NCBI GenBank assembly: GCA_905234045.1
Contig: CAJOGS010000005.1
Location: 1-35,473 of the forward strand
DNA: 35,473 nucleotides
Reading direction: 5' to 3'
DNA from: an uncultured Selenomonadaceae bacterium
GTDB lineage: Bacteria; Bacillota; Negativicutes; Selenomonadales; Selenomonadaceae
The notes under the pieces were generated by a model. That model saw only the letters and a program-made list of their open reading frames with translations. It was not told the DNA's origin and made no database searches. The translations under genes and the position numbers were made by a program. Each line of letters begins with the position of its first letter. Position 1 is the first letter of the stretch. Positions 15,123-23,368 of the stretch are shown piece by piece.

Positions 15123-15164
15123 CTACCGAAAACTACCCAACTAACAACTAACCACTAGCCACTA
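15123..15164. repeat. CTA array at the stop of the OppF-type ATPase gene
   Basis: On the minus strand TAG recurs from the stop codon (15164-15162) in 7-bp steps (CTA at 15162, 15155, 15148, 15141), then at 15133 and 15123. It faces the 14587 array across the convergent intergenic region. Confidence 0.8.
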
Positions 15165-16109
15165 AACAGGATAATGACAGGCGATAAAATGATTTGGCTC
15201 GATTTCTTGAAAATCGGGCTTTTTTTGTTGGCAAAGTTCCTGACAATGCAAGCAACGATTTTGAAACGGGCAACCTTTGGGAATATCAAGCGGGCTGGGA
15301 ATATCGCCCGGCAAAATTTCAATATACTGATTTTTTTCTTGCTCGGTAGAAAAAACCGCTTTTAAAAGTGCTTGCGTATATGGATGCCGTGCGCCGTCCA
15401 ATTTATCGCCGTCCAGTTGCTCCATCATATTTCCCAAATACATTACGCAAATTCGGTGAGCAAACATATTCACCAACGCCATATCATGACAGATGAAAAT
15501 GTAGGTTATGCCCTTTTCCTGCTGAAGTTTTACCAAAAGTTTTATAATCGTGTCTTGAACAGAAACATCAAGCGCAGAAGTTGCCTCATCGCAGGCGATA
15601 ATTTCAGGCTGAAGTGCCAACGCCCGCGCTATTGCAACTCTTTGACGTTGCCCGCCGCTCATATTGTGCGGATAACGATTCACAAAGTCCGGCGGTAAAT
15701 CTACCTGCGCCAAAAGTTCCCGCGCTTTATTTTCCACTTCAGATTTTGAAATTAAATCAAAATTTAAAAGCGGCTCGCAGATAATATCTTTGATTTTCAT
15801 TTTTGGATTAAAAGCGGCGGTAGGGTCTTGAAAAACCATTTGAATATTTCTGTAATTTTGGCGTTTGTCTTCGCCGCTAAGTTGCGTTATATCCACGTCG
15901 TGAAAAATAATTTTGCCGCTTGTCGTTTTTTGCATATTCATAATAGTTTTTAACAGCGTAGTTTTTCCGCAACCACTTTCGCCGACAATGGCAACAGTTT
16001 CGCCGCGTCTGACATTGAAAGAAATATCATCACACGCGGTTAAAAATCTGCCGCCGCTTACAGGAAATTTTTTTGTCAAATGTTCAACGCGCAAAATTAT
16101 TTCAGACAT
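15162..16109 (-). CDS. ABC transporter ATP-binding protein, DppF/NikE type
   Basis: This 315-residue ATPase has Walker A GESGCGKT (residues 43-50), a Q-loop QDPTAAFNPKM, the signature MSGGQRQ (about 150-156) and Walker B IIACDE (170-175). A C-terminal oligopeptide-transporter domain (HPYTQALLKAVF) ends in a cysteine cluster, CPFQNRCLHCQELC. It powers a peptide/nickel-class importer on the inner membrane face. GGAGG lies 8 nt before ATG 16109, which overlaps the end of the partner ATPase by 8 nt. The TAG stop heads a CTA/TAG array. Confidence 0.9.
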   Translation of the reverse strand: MSEIILRVEHLTKKFPVSGGRFLTACDDISFNVRRGETVAIVGESGCGKTTLLKTIMNMQKTTSGKIIFHDVDITQLSGEDKRQNYRNIQMVFQDPTAAFNPKMKIKDIICEPLLNFDLISKSEVENKARELLAQVDLPPDFVNRYPHNMSGGQRQRVAIARALALQPEIIACDEATSALDVSVQDTIIKLLVKLQQEKGITYIFICHDMALVNMFAHRICVMYLGNMMEQLDGDKLDGARHPYTQALLKAVFSTEQEKNQYIEILPGDIPSPLDIPKGCPFQNRCLHCQELCQQKKPDFQEIEPNHFIACHYPV

Positions 16110-16893
16110 AGCGACGCCCTCCAATTTCCGGCACTGACTCCAATAAACTTTTCGTGTATTCGGCTTGAGGATTATTTAAAACATCGGCAGTTTTGCCGTA
16201 TTCGACAACTTTGCCTTGCGACATTACCATTAAATTATCTGAAAGGTAACTTGCAACGCCCAAATTGTGAGTAACCATAATCATTGCCGCGCCCGTGCCG
16301 CGTGTGATAAACATTAATTCGCCGACAATTTGCGCCTGTGTCGTAACGTCAAGCGCGCTTGTCGGTTCATCTGCCAATAATAATTTCGGCTGAAAAGTTA
16401 TCGCCATTGCAATTCCGACACGTTGACGCATACCGCCTGAAAGTTCAAATGTATAGGAGTTCATAATATTTTCGGGATTCGGTAAATTCATCAGTACCAA
16501 TTTTTCAATCGCCATATCATACGCGGCTTTTTTATCCAAATCGCTGTGAACTTGAATATATTCTACAAATTGTTTGCCGATCGTGTGTACAGGGTTCATC
16601 ATGTTGCCGCTGTCTTGAAAAATCATTGAAATATCTTTGCCGCGCAATTTCCGCCAGCCGTCGTTATCGAGTGCGCGCAGATTTTTATTTTCAAAAATCA
16701 TTTCGCCTTTTGAAACTTTGCCGCCGCCCGGTAAAACATTCAAAATCGCACGAATTACAGTAGTTTTGCCGCTACCGCTTTCGCCGACTATTGTTAAAAT
16801 TTCGCCTTCATTGAGTTCAAAATTTACGCCTTGAACCGTCGGCGCGGTACTTTTTGCGTATGAAATTTCTAAATCTGAAACTTTTAACAGCAT
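16102..16893 (-). CDS. ABC transporter ATP-binding protein, NikD/DppD type
   Basis: This 263-residue ATPase has Walker A GESGSGKT (37-44), the signature LSGGMRQ (151-157) and Walker B LLLADE (171-176). It is short and lacks the long C-terminal domain of DppD/OppD, as NikD does, which slightly favours a nickel/cobalt-type system. It starts 7 nt after the stop of the SHMT-like gene and overlaps the next ATPase by 8 nt, so the three are translationally coupled. The cognate permeases and binding protein are encoded farther upstream in the same direction. Confidence 0.9.
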   Translation of the reverse strand: MLLKVSDLEISYAKSTAPTVQGVNFELNEGEILTIVGESGSGKTTVIRAILNVLPGGGKVSKGEMIFENKNLRALDNDGWRKLRGKDISMIFQDSGNMMNPVHTIGKQFVEYIQVHSDLDKKAAYDMAIEKLVLMNLPNPENIMNSYTFELSGGMRQRVGIAMAITFQPKLLLADEPTSALDVTTQAQIVGELMFITRGTGAAMIMVTHNLGVASYLSDNLMVMSQGKVVEYGKTADVLNNPQAEYTKSLLESVPEIGGRRYV

Positions 16894-16899
16894 ATAAAA

Positions 16900-18186
16900 T
16901 CACATTCCATAGATCATACTTTTCATAATTAATTCGGCGTCGCGTTCGCGGATAATTTCTTCAGCCGGCAACCAGTCTTCAGAAAAGAGAGGCAAGCCTT
17001 CAATAATTTCTTTGACAACTTGTTCAACTTTTTTTATCGCCCTTGAATCTTGCGGCGATTTCAAAAATTCGCCCAATGTTGCGCCGACTCTAAATAAATC
17101 TTTTTCATTAAGTGCGCGGGTTGTCGGGTCTAAACTCGACAATCTCAAAATCGGATATGAAATATTTTCGTCGGAAGTCATAAGCGTTTCGGCTTTTACC
17201 AAAAGTCCCGCCTGTTCCAATTTTGCCGCAACTGATTTATTGTCAACATTTTCAGGCATTTTCGGCAATACCAAATGATTTTCAGTTTTCTTCCAGTAAG
17301 TTTCAATTCCCGCCGAATTTAAACCGTTTTCAAGGGCGCGGGCGTTGTCCATAACCGCCTGCGCGTATTCTTTAAATTCAGGACAAGAAACCTCGTTAAA
17401 AGTTATTGCCAACGCCGCCATAACATTTTTTTTCAGTGAGGCGTGTCCTGTTTCAATAACAGCTTTTTCCAACAAGTCGGCAAATTTTTTTCTGCATAAA
17501 ATAATGCCGCTTTGCGGACCGTGCAAGCCGTCACTTCCCGCAAAAGTTAAAATATCTGCATAAGGCACGGGCGAAGGGATTTTACCGGCGGCAACAAGTC
17601 CCGCGTTTTGTCCCAAATCTACCCAAAGAATTGCGCCGGATTCTTCCGCCATTTTTTGCATTTTCAAATAATCGATATTGTGCGGGTAATTCGTCGGCGA
17701 AAAAATTATCAACTTTGGTCTATTTTTCAACGCCAAATATTTTACATTTTCATAATTTAATCTCATATCGTGCGGATCAATCGCAAATTTTATGAAATTA
17801 TATTTCATCTGTTCGCCGGTGCAATGTTCTTTTTTGCGAAGGTTGAACGACAAAATAGTATCGCCTGTTTGAGCCAACGCCAATAAAACGACGCGCGATG
17901 CCGCAACAGGGTTACCCAATCTCAAAATTGCGTGTTCGGCGTTGAAAAGTTTGCAAGCGCGTTTAACTGCAAGCTGTTCAATTCGGCTGTAATGTTCCAG
18001 TGCGTTATGTCCGATGAAATCGTTGCCCAGCGCACCGCCTTTTAAATATTGAGACAACGGCGATGCCGCGCTGTCAGTCGGAATTAATGACAGCGTGGAA
18101 AGCTGTCTGTCCAGTGAAAATTTTAGAACTTCGCACAATTCGGGGTCAAATTTTTGCAGTTGCTTGAATAATTTATTGGTTGCCAT
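16900..18186 (-). CDS. Serine hydroxymethyltransferase-like protein lacking the PLP lysine
   Basis: This 428-residue protein is homologous to GlyA over its whole length: RQLSTLSLIPTDSAASPLSQ at the N-terminus, IEQLAVKRACKLFNAEHAIL, LWVDLGQNAGLVAAGKIPSP and EFKEYAQAVMDNARALENGL. In GlyA the PLP-binding motif is TTTTHKTLxGPRGG; here it is TFAGSDGLHGPQSG, so the Schiff-base lysine is Asp219 (codon GAC at 17532-17530). The PLP-stacking His near 121, Asp190 and a substrate-type Arg348 remain, but the His after VD is Gln193 and the YYGG loop is altered. Normal SHMT catalysis is unlikely. AAAGGAG precedes the ATG. It lies 6 nt upstream of the transporter ATPase genes. Confidence 0.85.
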   Translation of the reverse strand: MATNKLFKQLQKFDPELCEVLKFSLDRQLSTLSLIPTDSAASPLSQYLKGGALGNDFIGHNALEHYSRIEQLAVKRACKLFNAEHAILRLGNPVAASRVVLLALAQTGDTILSFNLRKKEHCTGEQMKYNFIKFAIDPHDMRLNYENVKYLALKNRPKLIIFSPTNYPHNIDYLKMQKMAEESGAILWVDLGQNAGLVAAGKIPSPVPYADILTFAGSDGLHGPQSGIILCRKKFADLLEKAVIETGHASLKKNVMAALAITFNEVSCPEFKEYAQAVMDNARALENGLNSAGIETYWKKTENHLVLPKMPENVDNKSVAAKLEQAGLLVKAETLMTSDENISYPILRLSSLDPTTRALNEKDLFRVGATLGEFLKSPQDSRAIKKVEQVVKEIIEGLPLFSEDWLPAEEIIRERDAELIMKSMIYGM

Positions 18187-18206
18187 TTAGTTAGCTCCTT
18201 TCGGTG

Positions 18207-18248
18207 TAGTGGCGTAGTTTCGTAGTCGGGTAGTGTGATAGTGATTAG
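18207..18248. repeat. 8-bp TAG array upstream of the SHMT-like gene
   Basis: TAG occurs at 18207, 18215, 18223, 18231 and 18239 (exact 8-bp phase) and at 18246. The last is the first triplet of the element end TAGGTGCTGTTGTAAAAA. Confidence 0.8.
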
Positions 18249-18578
18249 GTGCTGTTGTAAAAATAAACAATGCTACAACTAAAAAATTTTGAGAGTTGGA
18301 ATTTCCTAACTTTTAGCAAATTTCTTTCTGTTGGACTACCCGCGCCCCAGCCCGTCTCTGTTTTTGCCTGTTATTAAAATTTGTGTAAAAAGTGGGACGC
18401 GGCTGAACGGCTGACTTGTTACCTCGCTAAACGCGAAAAACCTTGCAAAGGCGACGAGTAGGAGCGTTTGCTGGCAGTAGCGTCTTTCTTTTTGGTACCT
18501 TTTTCTTTGACAAGACAAAGAAAAAGTACATTTAATTAGAAAAAAATTAAACAAGAAATATTTTACAAACAGCCCCAA
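18246..18578. repeat. 330-bp inverted-end repeat element, copy 2
   Basis: The core at about 18270-18490 matches the element at 2205-2532 nearly end to end, including ACCCGCGCCCCAGCCCGTCT and TAACGCGAAAAACCTTGCAA-type blocks. The ends are a different variant (GGTGCTGTTGTAAA left; GGGGCTGTTTGTAAA on the other strand at right). It contains the TTTTTCTTTG-ACAAGA-CAAAGAAAAA hairpin near 18500-18530. It is flanked by a TAG array on the left and a CTA array on the right. Confidence 0.7.
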
Positions 18579-18626
18579 GCAAAGAAAAGTAAATTTAATA
18601 AATAAAAAAGCAATTAAGTAATATGA

Positions 18627-18656
18627 CTACCGCACTATCCCACTATCACACTACTA
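18627..18656. repeat. 8-bp CTA array at the GntP gene stop
   Basis: On the minus strand the stop TAG (18656-18654) is followed at once by a second TAG (CTA 18651), then by TAG every 8 bp (18643, 18635, 18627). It closes the intergenic region that the 18207 array opens. Confidence 0.8.
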
Positions 18657-20084
18657 CGCAATTCCTGTCAGCATATAAAACACGATGCACAGGAACGGTA
18701 TAAAAAATTTTATTCCCAGCAAAACAATAATATCAAAATAAGAGTCTTTGTGAGTAAGTCCGCAAATCGCCAAAAGTGTAACGAGTGCGCCGCAATGTGG
18801 CACGGGGTCAATACCGACTGACGCAATAGAAATTATTCTGTGCAACGCCTCCAGCGAAATTCCTTGAGCAGTCGCCATTTGTGCCCATTGTTCGCCGAGC
18901 ATTGAAAGTGCGATTGTCAAGCCGCCTGACGCCGAGCCGGTAATTCCGCACATTATATTTGTCGTGACAACCGCCGCAACCAAAGGTCCTGCACTTTCCG
19001 CAATTACTGTTAAAATCGCTTTTATTGGGAAAAATCCCGGCATTGTAACCATAACGCTGCCAAATGCAAATCCCGACGCTACATTTAAAACTGCCGCGCA
19101 ACTTGACGCCGCGCCAAAATTTATTGTTTCAAGTAAATTTTCTCTTTTGGAAGTGTAACGCTTGCGCCCGATATAAGCCGCCGCAAAACTGCTGATAATC
19201 AAGGCAACGCTGATTGACCAAATTGCTTGAACTTTGCTGACATTCGGAGTTATTAAACTTAAACCGAACGGGGCGAACGGCTCCAAACTGCTTTGGCTCC
19301 AATGAAAACCCCATGCCCAGTTGAAAGGATTACTCAAAATAATATTTATCACGATAACCATTAAAAGCGGAATTAGTGATGCTTGCCAACTCGGCAAAGT
19401 TCTGTCGCGTTGCTGTTTCTGTGCAATTTCGCCGCCGTAACCTTCGCCTTTGGCTTTTAAAGATTTTGCGCGGAATGAAAGCCAGCCCATTGCAGAGCCT
19501 AAAAATAAAACTGTGGCAAATAAACCGATTCCGACGCCCGCCCAAGTCGAAGTTCCGAAATATGACGACGGTATAATATTTTGAATTTGCGGAGTGCCGG
19601 GCAATGCGACCATTGCAAATGAAAAAATTCCTATCCACATTGTGGCAGGCAATAATTTTTTCGGTATGTCAGCTTTTCTGAAAATTTCCGCGCCGAACGG
19701 GTACATTACGAACGCTACAACAAAGACGCTCAAACCGCCGTAAGTCAAGGCGGCACAGCCTAAAATTACTGCCAATAATGCGCGTTGTTCGCCGAGCAAT
19801 GAAATTATTTTTCCTGCAATGGCGGACGCCAAGCCGCCTTTTTCCATTAATCTTGCGAATACCGCGCCGAATAAAAATACAGGGTAATAAGTTTTGGTGT
19901 ATTCAGCCAGCCGAGTCATGTAAAGTTCGGTATACGTCGGCATTATTCCAAATTCGCTGAGAATTGCTGCGATAATTGCAAAGAATGGCGCAATTAAAAT
20001 TATCGACCAGCCGCGATACGCCGCGAACATTAAGCCGATTATTGCTACGCCTATACAAAATGTATCCAAATATAAGACCACCAA
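18654..20084 (-). CDS. GntP-family permease
   Basis: This 476-residue hydrophobic protein with about 12-14 helices resembles gluconate/organic-anion:H+ symporters. LTYGGLSVFVVAFVMYPFGA, FSFAMVALPGTPQIQNIIPS and MCGITGSASGGLTIALSMLG are typical of the family, as is the late ASVGIDPVPHCGALVTLL. The substrate is unknown. The start is uncertain: TTG 20084, the adjacent GTG, or TTG 20069 after GGTGG are all possible, and no strong ribosome site is seen. It lies between the binding protein and the SHMT-like gene but is separated from both by repeat-filled gaps. Confidence 0.82.
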   Translation of the reverse strand: MVVLYLDTFCIGVAIIGLMFAAYRGWSIILIAPFFAIIAAILSEFGIMPTYTELYMTRLAEYTKTYYPVFLFGAVFARLMEKGGLASAIAGKIISLLGEQRALLAVILGCAALTYGGLSVFVVAFVMYPFGAEIFRKADIPKKLLPATMWIGIFSFAMVALPGTPQIQNIIPSSYFGTSTWAGVGIGLFATVLFLGSAMGWLSFRAKSLKAKGEGYGGEIAQKQQRDRTLPSWQASLIPLLMVIVINIILSNPFNWAWGFHWSQSSLEPFAPFGLSLITPNVSKVQAIWSISVALIISSFAAAYIGRKRYTSKRENLLETINFGAASSCAAVLNVASGFAFGSVMVTMPGFFPIKAILTVIAESAGPLVAAVVTTNIMCGITGSASGGLTIALSMLGEQWAQMATAQGISLEALHRIISIASVGIDPVPHCGALVTLLAICGLTHKDSYFDIIVLLGIKFFIPFLCIVFYMLTGIA

Positions 20085-20263
20085 TCTAAAAATTTAGTCG
20101 AGACAAAATAAAGCCCTACAACATTTTCAATTTCTCTAATCTAAATTAAAATCCTGCTTAGAGTCTTGAAAATATAGAGCTTAAAAAATTTTTTGATTTT
20201 ATGAAAATAATATTAACAGCGGCATTTTGAATATCTCAGTATTTTTATATTAATTACCAAATA
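20085..20263. other. AT-rich gap upstream of the GntP gene
   Basis: This stretch is AT-rich. I see no gene, clear promoter, terminator or element ends in it. A small CTAAATTTTTAG palindrome lies near 20086-20097, just before the GntP start region. Confidence 0.4.
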
Positions 20264-20556
20264 TGTACTGTTGAATCAATCTGTTTTAAAATTTTTCTTG
20301 AATTATTTTAATTGAACGTACTTTTTCTTTGTCTTGTCAAAGAGCAAATCCTCCTACTCGTCGCCTTTGCAAGTACCAAAAAGAAATACGCTTATTGCGG
20401 TGCTGTTTTTTCGTCCTCGAAAAAAACGCACCTGCCTGCAAATGCGAGGAGTACGAGCATTTGCTCCGCACGTCCTGTGCGGCATCTTAGTTTTTCGCTC
20501 TCATCGAACAAAAATTTTTTCGCTATTTTTTTACAATAGTTTACCAACAGCCCCTA
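20264..20556. repeat. Inverted-end repeat element
   Basis: The left end GTACTGTTGAATCAATC (20265) and the right end, read on the minus strand as TAGGGGCTGTTGGTAAA (from 20556), are related variants of the family. The interior has CTTTTTCTTTG-TCTTGT-CAAAG, the CTCCTACTCGTCGCC module and the CCGCACGTCCTGTGCGG hairpin with GCATCTTAGTTTTTCG after it. That block is shared with 6305-6340. There is no reading frame. Confidence 0.65.
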
Positions 20557-20570
20557 GTCTCTAGCCCCTA
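20554..20570. repeat. 7-bp CTA array at the binding-protein stop
   Basis: CTA occurs at 20568 (the TAG stop on the minus strand), 20561 and 20554, in exact 7-bp phase. The third triplet is the first triplet of the adjoining element end. The unit content matches the array after the secreted protein at 14587. Confidence 0.75.
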
Positions 20571-22136
20571 TTTAGCAGGTTTAATCAAATTCGTAATCCA
20601 ATAGTAATCCGACGGGTACATTTTAACGCCGTCAACATATTTTGCATTGATGATATTTGTTTGAGGATAACCGAAGAATAAAGCCGCGCCGTCATTCAAA
20701 AGAATCTGTTGCAGTTCAATAATTAAATCGCGGCGTTTATCTTTGTCAAATTCCATTGAAAGTTGCTCAAGTTTTGCATCGTATTCGGGATTTGAATAAC
20801 CGCTGCCGTTTTGTTGGTTACTGCCGTCAACATTTGTTTGCCAGTACCAGCGCAAGAAAATTTCGGGGTCGCCTGTGTTCGCCGTCGTAATGTTTGAAAT
20901 AATCAAGTCGTATTCGCCTTTTATTCCCATGCTGTCAATCAAATTATAATCGACGGTGTTAATTTTTATGTCAAAGCCGAGTTTCTTTAAATCAGATTGA
21001 ACAGCCTCAGCATAAAGCGGCAATTCTGCGCGAGAATTATAAACTACAAAGTCAAGCGTTAAATTTTTGCCGTCTTTATCTAAAATTCCGTCACCGTCAG
21101 AATCTTTCCAGCCCGCCTCGTCAAGAAGTTTTTTGGCGCGTTCGGTATTGTAAGCATTTGGATCAGTCAACTTGTCAAAGCCGTAATCGAGGGACGGCGG
21201 CACGGGAGATTTACCGGGTATAAATGTACCTTTCAGCAAAATATTATTGTAAGTTTCTCTGTCGCAACCGCAAATTAACGCGGCACGAACTTTATCATCA
21301 CTCAAAATGTGGTCGGGATTTTGATTCAATCTTGCAAGTACAACGCGCAATGATGAAATTTCATCAACGTTGAATTTGTCATTATTTTTGAAAATATCAA
21401 TATCGCCCGCCGCAATATTAACGGCAACGTCAACATCGCCGGCTTGCAGAGCCATTGCGCGGGTATTCGGGTCATCAATCGAAGGAATTTCTACAGTTTG
21501 ATATGGAACTTCGCCGCCCCAGTAATTTTCATTTTTCTTCATAACGGCGCGTTCTTTAACGAAACTTTCAACAGTGTAAGGACCTGTACAAATTGGACCT
21601 TGTTTTGAAAAATCTCTGTCTTTTTCTGCGGCAACGTCAACGATTATGAAAAGCGGATCAGCCAAATAACCGGGCATACCGGGCAACGGCTTTTTAGTTT
21701 GGATAATTAAATTTTGTCCGTCCGCCGTGATTGATTCGTATTCAAAGAAAGTTTCAGCGCGGTTATTTTTTGCAAAGGCGCGCTCAATGGATTGTTTAAC
21801 GGCGTCGGCGGTAAGTGCGTCGCCGTTGGAAAATTTCACGTTGTCACGAATTTTGAAAGTCCACGTTAAATGATCGTCGCTGACATTCCAACTTTCGGCA
21901 AGCCATGGCTGAATGTTCATTTTTTCATCAAATTTGGTTAAACATTCGCCGAGACCGTAGCGCATAACTACCCAGCCGAAAAAGTTTTGCGTAGGTTCAA
22001 GCGTATCTGCAAAATTTGTAACGCCGACTTTTAAAACATTTGGGGCGCCGCCTTTTGCGTTATCGCCGCCGCAACCTGTAAATAACATTCCTGTTGCCGC
22101 TACTGCCGCCAAAAGTTTTTTCCATTTAAAAAGCAT
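20568..22136 (-). CDS. Extracellular solute-binding lipoprotein, family 5 (peptide/nickel type)
   Basis: This 522-residue lipoprotein (signal ending LFTGC, lipid Cys22) has the full SBP family 5 fold: LGECLTKFDEKMNIQPWLAE, SWNVSDDHLTWTFKIRDNVK, FSNGDALTADAVKQSIERA, TGPYTVESFVK and a DSDGDGILDKDGK loop. It would capture a peptide, metal or metal-chelate for the NikB/NikC-like permeases encoded at 23365-25136. GGAAG precedes the ATG. It is separated from those permeases by an opposing HsdR-N gene. The specificity cannot be told from the sequence. The TAG stop heads a heptamer array. Confidence 0.88.
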   Translation of the reverse strand: MLFKWKKLLAAVAATGMLFTGCGGDNAKGGAPNVLKVGVTNFADTLEPTQNFFGWVVMRYGLGECLTKFDEKMNIQPWLAESWNVSDDHLTWTFKIRDNVKFSNGDALTADAVKQSIERAFAKNNRAETFFEYESITADGQNLIIQTKKPLPGMPGYLADPLFIIVDVAAEKDRDFSKQGPICTGPYTVESFVKERAVMKKNENYWGGEVPYQTVEIPSIDDPNTRAMALQAGDVDVAVNIAAGDIDIFKNNDKFNVDEISSLRVVLARLNQNPDHILSDDKVRAALICGCDRETYNNILLKGTFIPGKSPVPPSLDYGFDKLTDPNAYNTERAKKLLDEAGWKDSDGDGILDKDGKNLTLDFVVYNSRAELPLYAEAVQSDLKKLGFDIKINTVDYNLIDSMGIKGEYDLIISNITTANTGDPEIFLRWYWQTNVDGSNQQNGSGYSNPEYDAKLEQLSMEFDKDKRRDLIIELQQILLNDGAALFFGYPQTNIINAKYVDGVKMYPSDYYWITNLIKPAK

Positions 22137-22198
22137 TAAAACATCTTCCTTTCAGTTGAAAAATATATTAAAATCCCCAATTAGAGGAGTGATTTTCT

Positions 22199-23368
22199 AT
22201 GAGTCAAGATTTTATGAAATCGAAATTGCCGAAAGTTTATAAAAAAGCAGGACAAGACGCATATTTAGACCCTATCAGACAGAAATTAATTTATGTTACG
22301 CCTGAAGAAACTGTTCGCCAGCATTTAATTTCTTATCTGATTGAAAATTTGCAAGTGCCGAAAAATTTAATCAGCGTCGAAGAACCTTTATCACATTACG
22401 AAATTAAAACACGCGATAGAGCCGATATAATCATTAATGCTTACGATAAAACGCAAGAAAATTTTTATCCTGTAGCCGTTATAGAGTGCAAAGCTCCTGA
22501 AATTTTTCTTGACGAAAAGGCTTTTAATCAAGTTGCAAATTATGCAGATAAACTTTGTTGCAATTACTGTTGGTTGACGAACGGCGCGGATAATTTTTGT
22601 TATTGCTTCGATGAAGGTAAAAATGATTATGTAAAAATTGAAGAATTTCCGAAATATCCTGAACTTTTGGAAGGTGAATATTTGCCTGCACCTGTCGAAG
22701 ATCCGCCGCCACGAATTGAATTTGACGAGTTGGAAAAATTTTATTTGAATTATGTTGACGAAGGCAGCATTGGCGAAAATACGCCTAAAAAATTTGCCGT
22801 ACCAATGGTAAATTTTTTTGAATGCTTGCTTGACGTTAGTCATAAACTGCCGAATCAACAGTATAAAATTTTTGAACTCGTTGAAGATTATGGAATCAGG
22901 CTTTTATCTGTTGGTAATAGTAGCGGCGGAAAATTTGACAGTGCATATCGTTCATTCATAATCAATTACAACGGAGACGAAAAATTTGTTTCTATAAGCA
23001 TTTCAAGTTACTGCACTGAAAAAAATCCAACTCTGAAAACTGTAATAAATGTGGCTATTGACAGAGAAACTGATTCTCACCACTCTTTGGAATGTGTTGT
23101 TGACAATAATTTTGAAGTTATCGGCAATAAAATAAAATTTTATCACAACGGCAGAATTACAAAAGGTCAAGGGGCTTTAAAAGTTGACGACTTGAGAAAA
23201 CTGGTTTCAGAAAAATATCCTCCAATAATCGACGGCAAAAAATTTTATCTTGGAACATTAACGCATAATCGCCTTTGGTATTTAGATGATCCTGAAGTTA
23301 TGCAAGTCATTGAAAATTTAATTTCATATGCTTTAATTCGTGACGACTACAGAGAAATTTGCAGTTAA
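22199..23368 (+). CDS. Orphan HsdR N-terminal-domain protein (PD-(D/E)xK nuclease fold)
   Basis: This 389-residue protein has residues 33-160 matching the N-terminal domain of type I restriction R subunits: TPEETVRQHLISYLIENLQV, TRDRADIIIN (Asp76) and AVIECKAP (Glu96-x-Lys98). These supply the D...ExK nuclease triad. Helicase motor domains are absent, and no hsdM or hsdS is nearby. The C-terminal 230 residues are not recognised. GAGGAG precedes the ATG. It is divergent from the binding-protein gene (62 bp) and its TAA stop overlaps that of the permease gene by 3 nt. A defence or DNA-repair role is possible but unproven. Confidence 0.75.
   Translation: MSQDFMKSKLPKVYKKAGQDAYLDPIRQKLIYVTPEETVRQHLISYLIENLQVPKNLISVEEPLSHYEIKTRDRADIIINAYDKTQENFYPVAVIECKAPEIFLDEKAFNQVANYADKLCCNYCWLTNGADNFCYCFDEGKNDYVKIEEFPKYPELLEGEYLPAPVEDPPPRIEFDELEKFYLNYVDEGSIGENTPKKFAVPMVNFFECLLDVSHKLPNQQYKIFELVEDYGIRLLSVGNSSGGKFDSAYRSFIINYNGDEKFVSISISSYCTEKNPTLKTVINVAIDRETDSHHSLECVVDNNFEVIGNKIKFYHNGRITKGQGALKVDDLRKLVSEKYPPIIDGKKFYLGTLTHNRLWYLDDPEVMQVIENLISYALIRDDYREICS

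Noticed and set aside
16900-18186. Ordinary glyA (SHMT)
   Set aside because: The PLP lysine is replaced by aspartate and neighbouring active-site residues are changed.
8803-20570. Amber codon reassignment (pyrrolysine) with read-through at TAG stops
   Set aside because: In-phase arrays supply further TAGs at once, the proteins end at their family-typical length, and no pyl gene is in the window.
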